Positions 24,622 to 35,560 of a stretch of 64,000 nt of DNA are shown one piece after another. The stretch is taken from the NCBI GenBank assembly GCA_033239125.1, contig BSWB01000001.1, positions 29,477,501 through 29,541,500 on the forward strand, read 5' to 3'. Both the position numbers and the translations under genes were made by a program. How positions within the stretch are numbered: position 1 is the first letter of the stretch; each line of letters starts with the position of its first letter. The notes beneath the pieces were generated by a model that was not told where the DNA came from, made no database searches, and saw nothing but the letters and a program-made list of their open reading frames with translations. Origin of the DNA: Fagopyrum homotropicum. Lineage: Eukaryota; Streptophyta; Magnoliopsida; Caryophyllales; Polygonaceae.

Positions 24622-25458
24622 ATGGAAGGCCAAAGGAAATACAAGTTGTCAGAAGCTGAGAAGGAGCGGTATAGGATTGTGCAAGGTCAGGATGTGTATG
24701 CAACCCGATTTCTGGACGTTCCGACTTTGGAAAATTTGGGAATGCTGGAGAGCATGCAGGCATTCCTCAAAAATGTTGGGCTGGGTGATTTTCTGATAAT
24801 GAGTGCTCCAACACACCCCGAGCTCAGCCGCCAATTCATCGCCACTTTAAAAATGGAAACGGTGGACCACAGTTGCGTTGGACTTTCATTCAAGTTCAAC
24901 AAAAGAAAGTAAACATTGGACTGCACCCAACTACAGGAAGCATTAGGGGTGATCATTGCCGCTTCTGACGACTGGTGGGAACCCATCCCGATACCCGACT
25001 TGATGGAGTTTTGGTAGACCGCCACCAGATCTGAGTTCCATGCAGGGGGTGATTATTCCAACAAATTCACTCACCCTTGATTGAGGCTCATCTCGAAGAT
25101 TTTCATGAGTTTCTTCTGTGGATACGAGGAGAATAAGGTCGCTCTCAAGGACCTTCCATTGCCATACGCTCCCCTCCCCAAAAACGACTAGGTACCGGAT
25201 TGGCCATACCTCTTCCTTACCGCTTTGAAGCGGATAAGGAAAAATGAGCCACGAGACGGGGAGAACAGATTTTGGATCTCGCTGGCAGATGGGAGTCACA
25301 TCACATACCTCCCCCGACGACTTCCACCGGGAGACGAGCTCTCCGAGTTGTACGTGCCAGCTGACCCCGTTCCTCCGAGACGGCCTTAAGAGGATATTGT
25401 TGGGAGATATGCTGCAGGCTCCAGCCGGGCCCCGGTCATTGATGAGGAGATGCCTACT
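24622..25458 (+). pseudogene. Accessory ORF (ATHILA ORF-1-like), B, truncated
   Basis: Begins at ATG 24622 (MEGQRKYKL). The core resembles A1, A3 and C at ATRFLDVPTLENLG, NVGLGDFLIMSAP and ELSRQFIATL. Stops occur as TAA near 24910, TAG near 25015, TGA near 25078, TAG near 25190 and TAA near 25387, all explicable as C-to-T in Gln or Arg codons. The gene is cut at 25458 where the C LTR begins (TGTTAGCATG). Confidence 0.7.
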
Positions 25459-25566
25459 TGTTAGCATGAAATATTGTGATATTTTAGGCACGTTTTCTAG
25501 ATGTATTTCATCCATATTAGTCTTCATTGATAAAGCATTGAAGCAATTGTGAGCTAGTTTATCTAT
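25459..25566 (+). repeat. 5' LTR of C, first part
   Basis: Starts TGTTAGCATGAAATATTG as the 3' LTR does at 55152. Interrupted after TCTAT (25562-25566) by A2; resumes after 32265. Confidence 0.9.
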
Positions 25567-27341
25567 TGATAGCATGAATTATAGTCTATATTTTGGGGTT
25601 TGTTTGGACGTTTTATCTTTCATAATCTGCATGTTTGTATGTACATTATGTGATTTTACTACCATTTCATCTACCTTTGCGAGAATCGAGGTCTACACCT
25701 AGTTTCGTTGTAATTGCAGGTAATATGGTACGTTTTGCATCAAAAAGGAGCAAAAGGAGTCATTAGTCATTTGGAGCTACATCCAGGGAGCATAGCCATG
25801 GATTAAAGATTTACTTTGGACCAGTTTTGAGAGATTTCACATTCAGTTGTGACTCACCTCGGTTGACCAGAGATTCACCTCGACCGAGGTGATCCTGAGA
25901 TGCCGACTCGACCGAGGCGAACACCTAGGACGCGGCGAGAATATTTTATTCTTGGAGAAGATCTTTTAAAATTGGAAAGTGATCTTATATTTTTGGGCTT
26001 GGCTCCTGGAAGGAAGGAGATATGCAGAATCATATATTTTGCCTATATTTATGGGAGAATATCTTTCTAAGATTTATTATCTTTGGAGGGCTATTTTCCT
26101 ATAAAAAGGGTTGGATTTTCCACAAATCCGATCGTGCTCGGGGTGCTTAGATCGTGCTTAGATCCCGCAAAAGAGCCCGCTTACACCGAAAAACACGCAG
26201 CAGCAGCAGCCTACTCCAGTTGGGAGAGATTCGAAGAACCTTTTTGAAGGTTGAAGGAAGATTGAAGTTCATAGCTTTTATAGCTTTATTGAAGGGTTTT
26301 GTAAGATTGTCTTCAATTCCCTCAATTGTTGTCTTGTCTTTTTGGATTGTTATCCAAGGAACGCTTTGTTGTGATATTTGATTCAGTTATTGAAGTCTTT
26401 TCCTTAAATTCTTCTTTGTTCAAATATTCACCTTCTTCCCATATATTTTAATACTTTCATTATGATGATGAGTGGCTAATTTCCTTGTGTGATTCTAGGG
26501 TGATTGGCTGAAGGTTGTGGGAAAAACGATGATAGAATAATCTTAGATTCCAGTAGGATCCTGAAAGTTCGAGTCTTTAACCTTAACCCTAAGCATCTCG
26601 TTCGGTTGATGAACATCTCGGCCGGGGTGGAATTCTTCTGACCGAGGTGACTTATCCGACCTAAAACTGAGAGTTAAGTGTTAGAGTTTGCTAAATCCTG
26701 TTCTTATTACACCTTTCCTGGTTCAAAGCAAGCTTAGGATGAGACTTACCCGGTAATTCCTTAGTTTGTGTACCAACGATCATAAGTGTAGGTAATAAAG
26801 GTTTATCCTTTATTGGGGTTTGAGTGTGCTTCCATCCCATCTTTGTGAGTTAGCCTGAGACTTACCCGGTAAAGGTTGATTCTATTCCCTTAGATGGTGT
26901 GTTAGTTTGAGGTTATAGTTCTTTATCTTGATTCCTTGAGACTTACCCGGTAATAGGAGTTACGGTTTAGGATTAGTGTGTAGTGAGACTTACCCGGTGA
27001 TCTACTCCACTTTAGAAACACCTTCCCCACGCAAAAATCTCAGCTTTGTCCGCTTATCTATAGATCTTGAGTTGGAACCACAACTAGATGCTTTAATCCC
27101 TAGAATTGCATGTTTGCTTTATTGACTTCTTATTCATCTTTGATTGTGTTAATCGCTCTTGTGGTTAGTATTGACATTAGCACACCGTATTGACTTTGTT
27201 TCACCGAGTCCCTGTGATCGACCCCTGGAATTTTCTTGCTTTTACTACGATTGACCCGTACACTGCGGGTTTGCATCCTTGTTTTAAGCTTAAGTCTAGG
27301 GTTATAAATTTAAAGCTTGCACACACCGTTTGGAGCGAACA
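25567..27341 (+). repeat. 5' LTR of A2
   Basis: TGATAGCATG to GCGAACA. TATA-like CTATAAAAAGGG at 26099-26110. Perfect dyad CACCTCGACCGAGGTG at 25876-25891. Four copies of GAGACTTACCCGGT followed by AA or GA lie between about 26740 and 27000. Confidence 0.95.
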
Positions 27342-27639
27342 AGTTTTTGGCGTCGTTGCCAGGGATTTGGTCTAGACCGAGCCGGTACGGTTTGCTCTTG
27401 GGGCGCTTGTCCCGTTTCATCTAACCACTCTACTTGAGTGTTCTTGCAGGTTTGTGTTCTTAGGTACATACAAAGCTCTCGTTCCGGCAACGGAACAGAG
27501 TTTCGCCAAAGAACAAGTTTTTGGCGCCGTTGCCGGGGACTTGGTCTAGACCGAGCCGGTTACGGTTTGCTTTCGGGGCATTTGCCCCTGTTGCTACTAA
27601 CTACTCTTTCTATGAGTTTTGTAGTTTTCAGGATTTCCG
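27342..27639 (+). promoter_or_regulatory. Duplicated primer-site leader with anti-PBS hairpin, A2
   Basis: The leader repeats at an offset of 174 bases. The first primer site (27348-27365) carries two mismatches to the family site; the second (27522-27539) is perfect. Between them 27481-27496 reads GTTCCGGCAACGGAAC, a 6-bp stem with a GCAA loop. Its CCGGCAACGG is exactly complementary to ten bases of the primer site. Confidence 0.75.
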
Positions 27640-28719
27640 ATGACTACATTTGATCCAGCCTGGATAGCAAGGCAAAGTGCTAGGGCGGACCATTATGAAT
27701 ACTTGGAGGAGAAGTACTCCTTCTATTGGTTCAGCAATGAATGGGAAAGAGAAGAGGTCATTCAGCGTGAACTTGCGATATGGGATGAGAAGAATGTCCC
27801 TAAAAACATTTATGAGCAACCTTTTGAAGACTCTCTCGAATCAAGATTGGAGAAGTTGATGAAGAAGGTAGAGGAGCTCAAGGAAAGCACCCTATCCTAT
27901 GCTAAGCCGAAAGAGGAGCATAAGGAAGTGTTGCACGTTCCAAGCATTCCTTTTGTCGAACCGGAAGTTTCTCCTGAAGCTTTTGTGGGAGAGGGGGATG
28001 TGGAAGATCTCGATCCGACTGTTGAGACCTCGGCCGAGGTGGAAGAGATCTCGACCGAGATGGAAGAAGAATCTGCAAAACCAGAAGTGGAAGATGCAGA
28101 GAACCTTGGCCCAATTACTGAGATTGTGGTCAAGGTGGAAGAAAGACCAGCAGAACTGAGAGAGATTTCGTGGGTGGATTATCAACCCAACACGAAACTT
28201 GTCTCAAGCTTTGGAGAACTTTGCAAGGTACATTCTCCTACTTCATTTGAATTCCCTATTAATATTTCTGAATTTTTCAGGAAAGCACCGGAGAGTTGGA
28301 GGTCTCTTCCGAAAGAACCTCCAAAGATCAAGATGAAGTCTTCCTTGAAATTGTTGGAAGAAGAAGCTCCTCGGATCATGAGGAGTGGAGTTGGCAAGCA
28401 CTACACCGCTAAGGCGATGAAGAGTCTCTTGTTCAAGTATGGGGTCCCTCGCATGCTCAGGACCCTGTACCATCCCCAAGCTATAGATGGGGAAGCTGCT
28501 ATAATTCTCGAGAAACTGTTTTCTCGATCAAGGAAAGGATGGGACACGAGGAATGTCCCATTGAAGTGTAGGAAGTCTAGACGAATTCCGGTGAGAATCA
28601 AACCGTACAAGCTTGTACGTGGGAGATCTTACCATTTGCCGGTGAAGTTAGGAACCGGAACCTTCTTGGAAGATTTTTACGGATGTGATGAGCACTCCAC
28701 GACATTCGAAGTGCATTGA
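27640..28719 (+). CDS. Chimeric 359-aa ORF of A2 with integrase remnant
   Basis: An intact ORF from a true ATG. The N-terminal part (YEYLEEKYSFYWF) and the charged, coiled-coil-like middle with Glu-rich repeats are not recognised. The Glu-rich part around 28024-28062 is encoded by two family dyads (ETSAEVEEISTEME). From about residue 253 it follows the Athila integrase core: KHYTAKAMKSLLFKYGV, YHPQ, ILEKLFSRSRKGW, then PYKLVRGRSYHLPVKL. These align with the D integrase at [17 protein letters not shown] through SCHLPVEM. It lacks the zinc domain and the first two catalytic Asp residues, so it cannot be an integrase. Its role is unknown; it may bind other Athila proteins or nucleic acid. It sits just upstream of the post-pol hairpin, the normal place for the pol end. 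Confidence 0.75.
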   Translation: MTTFDPAWIARQSARADHYEYLEEKYSFYWFSNEWEREEVIQRELAIWDEKNVPKNIYEQPFEDSLESRLEKLMKKVEELKESTLSYAKPKEEHKEVLHVPSIPFVEPEVSPEAFVGEGDVEDLDPTVETSAEVEEISTEMEEESAKPEVEDAENLGPITEIVVKVEERPAELREISWVDYQPNTKLVSSFGELCKVHSPTSFEFPINISEFFRKAPESWRSLPKEPPKIKMKSSLKLLEEEAPRIMRSGVGKHYTAKAMKSLLFKYGVPRMLRTLYHPQAIDGEAAIILEKLFSRSRKGWDTRNVPLKCRKSRRIPVRIKPYKLVRGRSYHLPVKLGTGTFLEDFYGCDEHSTTFEVH

Positions 28720-28767
28720 GTAATCCCATGCCGTATGGTCCAGCTAGCGACCTTAAATCAAGCGCTT

Positions 28768-28785
28768 CTTGGGAGGCAACCCAAG
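28768..28785 (+). other. Post-pol hairpin, A2
   Basis: CTTGGGAGGCAACCCAAG: a 6-bp stem and AGGCAA loop, 49 bases after the ORF stop. The flanking CGACCTTAAATCAAGCGCTT is also conserved in A3 and nearly so in C. Confidence 0.7.
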
Positions 28786-30446
28786 GTATTGCTTTCTTCT
28801 CCCTTTTCTAGTTTAGTTTAGATAGTTGCTTTGTTTTTGTTTTCCTCTAGACAACAACCAGGTATTCCAAAAGGAAGGATCACAGTTCAGGAGCTACACT
28901 GGAAGAACAAAATTTCGAGAAGTTGAGGAAACGAGCTTTACTGAGATACATCTCGGGTACTGTCAGAACACCTCGACCGAGATGTGCTTTGCCAACCGAG
29001 ATGGTCATTTCTGGGAGCTGTTTCTTACTCCTTCATGCAGTTTAGCTACGTTCGGTGAGTATCCTGTCCTTAGACTTATTTTGACCCACTGGGACAGTGT
29101 GTCCCAAGTATGGGGTATGCGGATATGTTATTTGACTATGGATGATTGTATGCTACTTTGATGGATATTTGTGATCTTATTATGCTTCACTTTCGCTTCT
29201 ATATGATTATCTGATATTACATGCATACATACAGGTTATTTGATTGAGAAAAACGTCAAAACTGAAAAAAATGGTTTTTTAAAAAAAAAAAAAAAAAAAA
29301 ATATTTTCGACCTCGACCGAGTCAGTATTGGCCAAACGAGGCGTTTCACCTCGGTTGAACCAAGAACACCTCGACCGAGGTGTGTTAACTGAGAGTTTTC
29401 GAAAACGAATTTTTGTTACTTATCTGGATATGACCTCAGTGAAGATCTTGTTTACTGACTGGTTTTAAATTCTTTATGTGTTTGAAAGGTTTTATAATAT
29501 GTTTAAGTTGCTAAATGCTTTGTTTGAAATTATTGGCATGTTTAATACTTTGTTTTTATCCAAATTATGTTGAATTTGAAGGTTGACACCGCAAGATAAG
29601 TTCTCTCACTTTCTTCCTGGAAAGACCAAGGCAATTCATTCTTCTCTCTTCTTCTTCTTGATCATGCTTAGCCCCTCATATACATTTTGCCTCCCTTTAC
29701 CTATCCGGGAATTTGGAAGCAAGCGAAGTGGTGAAAGCAAGTGAAGTTAAAGTTGAGAAGTTGGCTGGAAGTGAAAGTGCTAGAAAGTAATAATAGGTTT
29801 GGGGAAGTCAATCATGAAGATGAGTAACTCGGCACCATTCACATAGCCGGGTGTTTGTGTCTTGCCAAAGTCGGATTGAGCGATATTCCTAACGGGTCAT
29901 GGTATGTGCATCAAGGGTTTGATGCATCTCGAGAAATTGATGATTGCAGATTTCCTAAGCTTCGGTTATTGTGCACCTCTTTCCATGCATCCCAAAAAGT
30001 AAAGTAAAAAGAAGAAAAAAAAAAATGGAATAAGCAAAGCTTATTGGTGGAAGATGTTGCAAGTCAAAGTGGAAGTGAAGTTCATCCTTTTCCCGGATTC
30101 TATCACCACATTACCTTACATACATCCCTACCCTACACGTTTCTTGACCTTTTCTTTTGGGAAGCCCTTGAGACCTTGAGCTTGTTGATTGACTTAGCGG
30201 TTTAAACTGGATTATACATGATTAATTTTGATAACTATGATTTATTATGCATTCTATGATTTTATGCAAAGATGAACAACTTTCCTATATTTATAAAATG
30301 TTTTGATCATGTTGAGTTTTTAAATTCCAGGAAGTACTCTCTTAGAGTGATCTATGATAGTTGCACACCATAAAATGTTTTTGGAAGACTTTTTCATTGA
30401 TTTTCTTGACTTATAATCCATTCTATCTTGTCTTCTATATGCAGAA
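28786..30446 (+). other. Non-coding 3' region of A2
   Basis: The accessory ORF is gone; flanks of its former position (GCAGTTTAGCTACGTTCGGT near 29037) join directly. 29091-29105 is the hairpin GGGACAGTGTGTCCC followed by the PPT-like AAGTATGGGGT (29106-29116). A long A-run lies at 29281-29300, and a perfect family dyad at 29367-29382. About 29805-30010 is the conserved 3' block shared with A1, A3 and C. Confidence 0.7.
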
Positions 30447-30485
30447 CTTGCTTGGGGACAAACAAGGGCTAAGTATGGGGTATTT
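30447..30485 (+). promoter_or_regulatory. Hairpin and 3' polypurine tract, A2
   Basis: 30447-30466 is the CTTGCTT/AAGCAAG-type hairpin with one mismatch (AAACAAG). AAGTATGGGGTATTT (30471-30485) abuts the LTR. Confidence 0.78.
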
Positions 30486-32260
30486 TGATAGCATGAATTA
30501 TAGTCTATATTTTGGGGTTTGTTTGGACGTTTTATCTTTCATAATCTGCATGTTTGTATGTACATTATGTGATTTTACTACCATTTCATCTACCTTTGCG
30601 AGAATCGAGGTCTACACCTAGTTTCGTTGTAATTGCAGGTAATATGGTACGTTTTGTATCAAAAAGGAGCAAAAGGAGTCATTAGTCATTTGGAGCTACA
30701 TCCAGGGAGCATAGCCATGGATTAAAGATTTACTTTGGACCAGTTTTGAGAGATTTCACATTCAGTTGTGACTCACCTCGGTTGATCAGAGATTCACCTC
30801 GACCGAGGTGATCCAGAGATGCCGACTCGACCGAGGCGAACACCTAGGACGCGGCGAGAATATTTTATTCTTGGAGAAGATCTTTTAAAATTGGAAAGTG
30901 ATCTTATATTTTTGGGCTTGGCTCCTGGAAGGAAGGAGATATGCAGAATCATATATTTTGCCTATATTTATGGGAGAATATCTTTCTAAGATTTATTATC
31001 TTTGGAGGGCTATTTTCCTATAAAAAGGGTTGGATTTTCCACAAATCCGATCGTGCTCGGGGTGCTTAGATCGTGCTTAGATCCCGCAAAAGAGCCCGCT
31101 TACACCGAAAAACACGCAGAAGCAGCAGCCTACTCCAGTTGGGAGAGATTCGAAGAACCTTTTTGAAGGTTGAAGGAAGATTGAAGTTCATAGCTTTTAT
31201 AGCTTTATTGAAGGGTTTTGTAAGATTGTCTTCAATTCCCTCAATTGTTGTCTTGTCTTTTTGGATTGTTATCCAAGGAACGCTTTGTTGTGATATTTGA
31301 TTCAGTTATTGAAGTCTTTTCCTTAAATTCTTCTTTGTTCAAATATTCACCTTCTTCCCATATATTTTAATACTTTCATTATGATGATGAGTGGCTAATT
31401 TCCTTGTGTGATTCTAGGGTGATTGGCTGAAGGTTGTGGGAAAAACGATGATAGAATAATCTTAGATTCTAGTAGGATCCTGAAAGTTCGAGTCTTTAAC
31501 CTTAACCCTAAGCATCTCGTTCGGTTGATGAACATCTCGGCCGGGGTGGAATTCTTCTGACCGAGGTGACTTATCCGACCTAAAACTGAGAGTTAAGTGT
31601 TAGAGTTTGCTAAATCCTGTTCTTATTACACCTTTCCTGGTTCAAAGCAAGCTTAGGATGAGACTTACCCGGTAATTCCTTAGTTTGTGTACCAACGATC
31701 ATAAGTGTAGGTAATAAAGGTTTATCCTTTATTGGGGTTTGAGTGTGCTTCCATCCCATCTTTGTGAGTTAGCCTGAGACTTACCCGGTAAAGGTTGATT
31801 CTATTCCCTTAGATGGTGTGTTAGTTTGAGGTTATAGTTCTTTATCTTGATTCCTTGAGACTTACCCGGTAATAGGAGTTACGGTTTAGGATTAGTGTGT
31901 AGTGAGACTTACCCGGTGATCTACTCCACTTTAGAAACACCTTCCCCACGCAAAAATCTCAGCTTTGTCCGCTTATCTATAGATCTTGAGTTGGAACCAC
32001 AACTAGATGCTTTAATCCCTAGAATTGCATGTTTGCTTTATTGACTTCTTATTCATCTTTGATTGTGTTAATCGCTCTTGTGGTTAGTATTGACATTAGC
32101 ACACCGTATTGACTTTGTTTCACCGAGTCCCTGTGATCGACCCCTGGAATTTTCTTGCTTTTACTACGATTGACTCGTACACTGCGGGTTCGCATCCTTG
32201 TTTTAAGCTTAAGTCTAGGGTTATAAATTTAAAGCTTGCACACACCGTTTGAAGCGAACA
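30486..32260 (+). repeat. 3' LTR of A2
   Basis: 1775 bp, the same length as the 5' LTR. TATA-like CTATAAAAAGGG at 31018-31029; perfect dyad at 30795-30810. Followed by TCTAT (32261-32265). Confidence 0.95.
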
Positions 32261-32265
32261 TCTAT

Positions 32266-33673
32266 ATTGTTGATATAGAGGTCTACATAAGCTTTGTGTT
32301 GATTGTAGGCGAATAAGAGCTAAAACCGAACGAATTAAGAGAGAATGGAGATGGATTGAGCATATTCAAGGATGGAGGACACCACAAAGAAGCTAAGGAA
32401 GATGCTAGGATGAAGAATTGCACAAAACAAAGGGAATTACGAGCAACCTATGCTTCCACGCTCTAAAATACGCTGTAATGAAGTCCACGCTCTAAACCAC
32501 AGCCGTGGAATTTGGCAACATGAGCGTGGAGCATTCCAGAGAGTTACACGGTATAAAGTACGGCCGTGGAAGTTGTGAAGAACCATGATGGAATCCACGC
32601 TCTAAACCACGGGCGTGGAACCCTCTATAATCGTGATTTAGCCAATCTTTTGACGTACTGATTAAAGCCACGATCTTTTACACAATGAGCTGAAAGGTTA
32701 CTTCTATCCTTCCCTATAAAAGGACTAGAGGAGGGAGAAATCGGAGACCGCGCTTAGACCTCGCTTACACCCTCGCATAGAGCATCATCACTTGGAGATT
32801 TGCTTCCGCAACATTGAGGGTATTAGTGGACGTACGGAGATTACGTCTTTTGTCCTTAGGTTTGATTAGAAGACGGATTGACATCCCGTTCTTCGTTCTC
32901 ATCAAGGATTGTGATTGTTTGTGTTATTCCGAATCTGAGGTGAAGGGTTGATAGTTGTGGTTTAGATGATGATAGATCGATCGTAAACAGATTGGACCCT
33001 GAGAGTTAGATACATTTCGTCGACAGCCAGAATCACGGTGTGTTCTTGAGTTCCACGGCCGTGGAATCTCAAGATCCACCCGTAATTTTCCCTAGTTTAC
33101 GAACATTGCTTTTACTTAAATCCAAAGTTAAAGATTTGCTTTAACTTAGTCTTGGCTTGCCTTTTCTAGGTAGTAGTGAAGCCTCAACAACCTCTACTTC
33201 GATTTCGAGTGTCACAACCTTAATCGGTTTAGTTAGTCTTGATCCTTTGATTACAAGTTTGGGTATTTGATATTAATTCTTGCCTTTAGATCCTTTCTAT
33301 ACTGAAGTCTCAACAACCTTTATAGAGAGTGTCTTTAGATAAGTCATATAAAGTCTTGGAACTTCACCGTACATTGCTTTACTTTAGCATACCATTGCAA
33401 CTCTTAACTCTGTCCTTATATCTTTAGTATATCTTGAATCGATTGCCACAACTAGATTCCTAGATCTTAGGGTTGCTATTTTCCCAATATATTTGCAAAG
33501 CTCATACATTACTTGCTTGATGATTATTAACTGGATTTAACCCCCCAAATCCCTGTGTTCGATACTCTGGAATTCTTGCTTAACTACGTCGATCCGTACA
33601 CTGCGGGTTCGCTTGCTTGATTTCTAGTTTTATAAATTTAAAGCTTGATTACATGCACGCTAAGTGGCGAACA
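32266..33673 (+). repeat. 5' LTR of C, second part
   Basis: Ends GGCGAACA at 33673. It contains the TATA box TATAAAAGG (32715-32723), a dyad cluster at 32455-32620 and a perfect TTCCACGGCCGTGGAA at 33051-33066. Two copies of TGAAGYCTCAACAACCT lie at 33177-33193 and 33303-33319. The matching 3' LTR is 55152-56664. Confidence 0.9.
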
Positions 33674-33679
33674 AGTTTT

Positions 33680-33697
33680 TGGCGCCGTTGCCGGGGA
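33680..33697 (+). promoter_or_regulatory. Primer binding site of C
   Basis: TGGCGCCGTTGCCGGGGA, six bases after the LTR end; tRNA-Asp type. Confidence 0.88.
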
Positions 33698-33775
33698 TTT
33701 GGTTTAGGCCGAATTCGGTTATCAATTGTCAAGCTTGGGAGCTTTTCCCTTGTTATTTGATATCTTTTCGAGTGT

Positions 33776-35560
33776 ATGCGCAGGTCTAGGAATAACGAAG
33801 ACCTCTTACCTCTTGATCAAGAGCTTGAGAGGACTTTGAGGAGAAAGCTCAAGGAAAGAAAGATGGCTGAAGAAAGAGAACGTGATTACCAAACGGAGTT
33901 AGCGGAATCCTAAGCTCAAGTTCGATGGAGCGAGAAAACTCGCAAGGAAGAATCGGAATGTCATCAAACGAAAGCTGATTATCTAACGGACATGATGTTT
34001 CAAATGAGGCTGGAAATAAACGACCTCAAGAAGAAAAAGAGAAGAAGGAGATCGAGAAGATCGGTTAGAACTAAGTCATCCAATGAGGATAGCGATTCTT
34101 CCATGCCACCACTAGAGGACATTGATCCAACGATCAATGTGAATCCATTCGTTCCACGAGCAGCCGCCAATCGTCGTGCCCCAGCTGGAGGTGCGAGAGT
34201 CGATCGTGTGGATGAGGAGCCAAGAACTCTTGGCCAAAGGATGGATCCAACGCAGCAACCACGCCGTTTAGGTGTGAACTTCGATGCTGATGATGCACAA
34301 GGGTTTAGCTTCAACCCGCAAGTTATCACCATTGTCCGCCAAAATCAATTTGGTGGAACGAGCGCTGAATCTCCTCATCAAAATCTACAAAACTTTGAGA
34401 TCATGATGGAGACAATGAAACCAAAGAATGCAACTACCAACAACTATAAACTCAAGCCTTTCTTTTTCTCCTTGAAAGGGAAAGCATTGTCTTGGTATCA
34501 AGCTCTTCCAAGTGGGAAGCTCGACACATGGGAGGATCTTTCTTCGGAATTCCTCACTAAGTTCTTTCCGCCATCCAAGACGGCGGAGTTGAGAGGTAAG
34601 ATTAATGCATTTTCTATGAGATCTAACGAAAGTTTGTTTCAATCTTGGGAAAGATTTCAGGATTTGTTATTGGATTGCCCACATCATGGCATATCCAAAT
34701 TGGCGCTATTGGAGATATACTATAAGGGGCTGGATGTGGAGACACAATTCAAGCTCCAATCCCTTTCATGTGGTACATTCATGGAAAGGAGGAAAGATGA
34801 CGCTTGGGACTTCATTGAGAAGCAAGCGCGAGTCATTGAGAAGTATTCTCACCGGAAAGTAGAGGCGAATCATGTGGAACAAGAAGCAAAGCTATCACAA
34901 GCTGCTCAAACTCAAATCTTTTCTCTCAATACGGAGATTAAAGAGTTGAAGGAAGCCATCAAAACAAACTTTCCAAAGCAAAAGGAACAAGATGTAGGTT
35001 ATTTGGGCAAGAACAATAACCACAACGGGAATGAGAATACAAACCGCAATAACCGGAACAACAACCGGAATAATTGGAATAACAACAACAACAACCGGAA
35101 CAACAATTGGAACAACAATAGGGGTTCAAACAATAACAATTGGCGTCCTAACCAACAAAATTCCGGTAATTCTTATTCCAATTCAAGAAATTTAATAACT
35201 CCACCTTCCTCTTCTTCCACTCCTTTGAAAAGCCAAGGATTGGAGACTCGCATCATCAAGGTTGATGATCACATAACTAAGGTTGATAAATCCCAAAAGG
35301 TTTTGGAGAACCAAATGTTTAGCCATGCGGAGGAAGTTCCTAGGAATCAAGGGAAACTTCCAGGAAAGACAAAGGATAACCCAAAGGGAAGGGTTATGGC
35401 AATTACAACTAGGAGCTGAGTAACAACAACCGACCCGCAGCCTAAGTTTATAGAAGTCCGTGTGAGAAAGGGGAAGAAAAGGGGAAGGAGAAGGAAGATG
35501 TCTACGTTCCTCCTCCAGCTTACAAACCTCCCCTACCATTCCCGCAATCTAGAGCAAGAG
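33776..35560 (+). pseudogene. Athila gag, C
   Basis: ATG at 33776 (MRRSRNNEDLL). TAA at codon 46 (33911-33913, probably from CAA). The frame then stays open to TGA 35417-35419 and shifts before YVPPPAYKPP. Parts in order: charged coiled coil with a Lys/Arg tract, LGQRMDPTQQPRR, the gag core (SWYQALPSGKLDTWEDL, ERFQDLLLDCPHHGI, YYKGLD), then an Asn/Arg-rich tail (about 34990-35190) where other gag proteins have a zinc knuckle. No CCHC is seen. It ends with the family-conserved MAITTRS. Confidence 0.82.

Larger units (their letters stand above)
20937..25458 (+). mobile_element. Athila-lineage element B, pol-less, truncated by C
   Basis: 5' LTR, primer site, gag, a decayed tail, the post-pol hairpin and part of the accessory ORF are present in order, but protease, RT, RNase H and integrase are absent. 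The accessory ORF is cut at 25458 by the LTR of element C. The family dyad is CCGCCCCTGCGG and variants. Nearly all nonsense codons look like C-to-T changes, so B is an old copy. The left end is set by analogy (TG start) and is uncertain. Confidence 0.75.
25567..32260 (+). mobile_element. Non-autonomous Athila derivative A2
   Basis: 6.7 kb with two 1775-bp LTRs that differ at only about ten sites by eye, so a recent insertion. Target duplication TCTAT at 25562-25566 and 32261-32265. The interior has a doubled primer-site leader, one open ORF of 359 codons, the post-pol hairpin, an internal PPT-like tract, the conserved 3' block and a polypurine tract. Gag, protease, RT-RNase H and the accessory ORF are all absent. 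LTRs and the 3' region show it belongs to the A family. Confidence 0.93.

Noticed and set aside
26740..27000. Repeats in the family A LTR as a CRISPR-like array
   Set aside because: Repeats are 16-17 bases, irregularly spaced, inside a plant LTR, with no cas genes.
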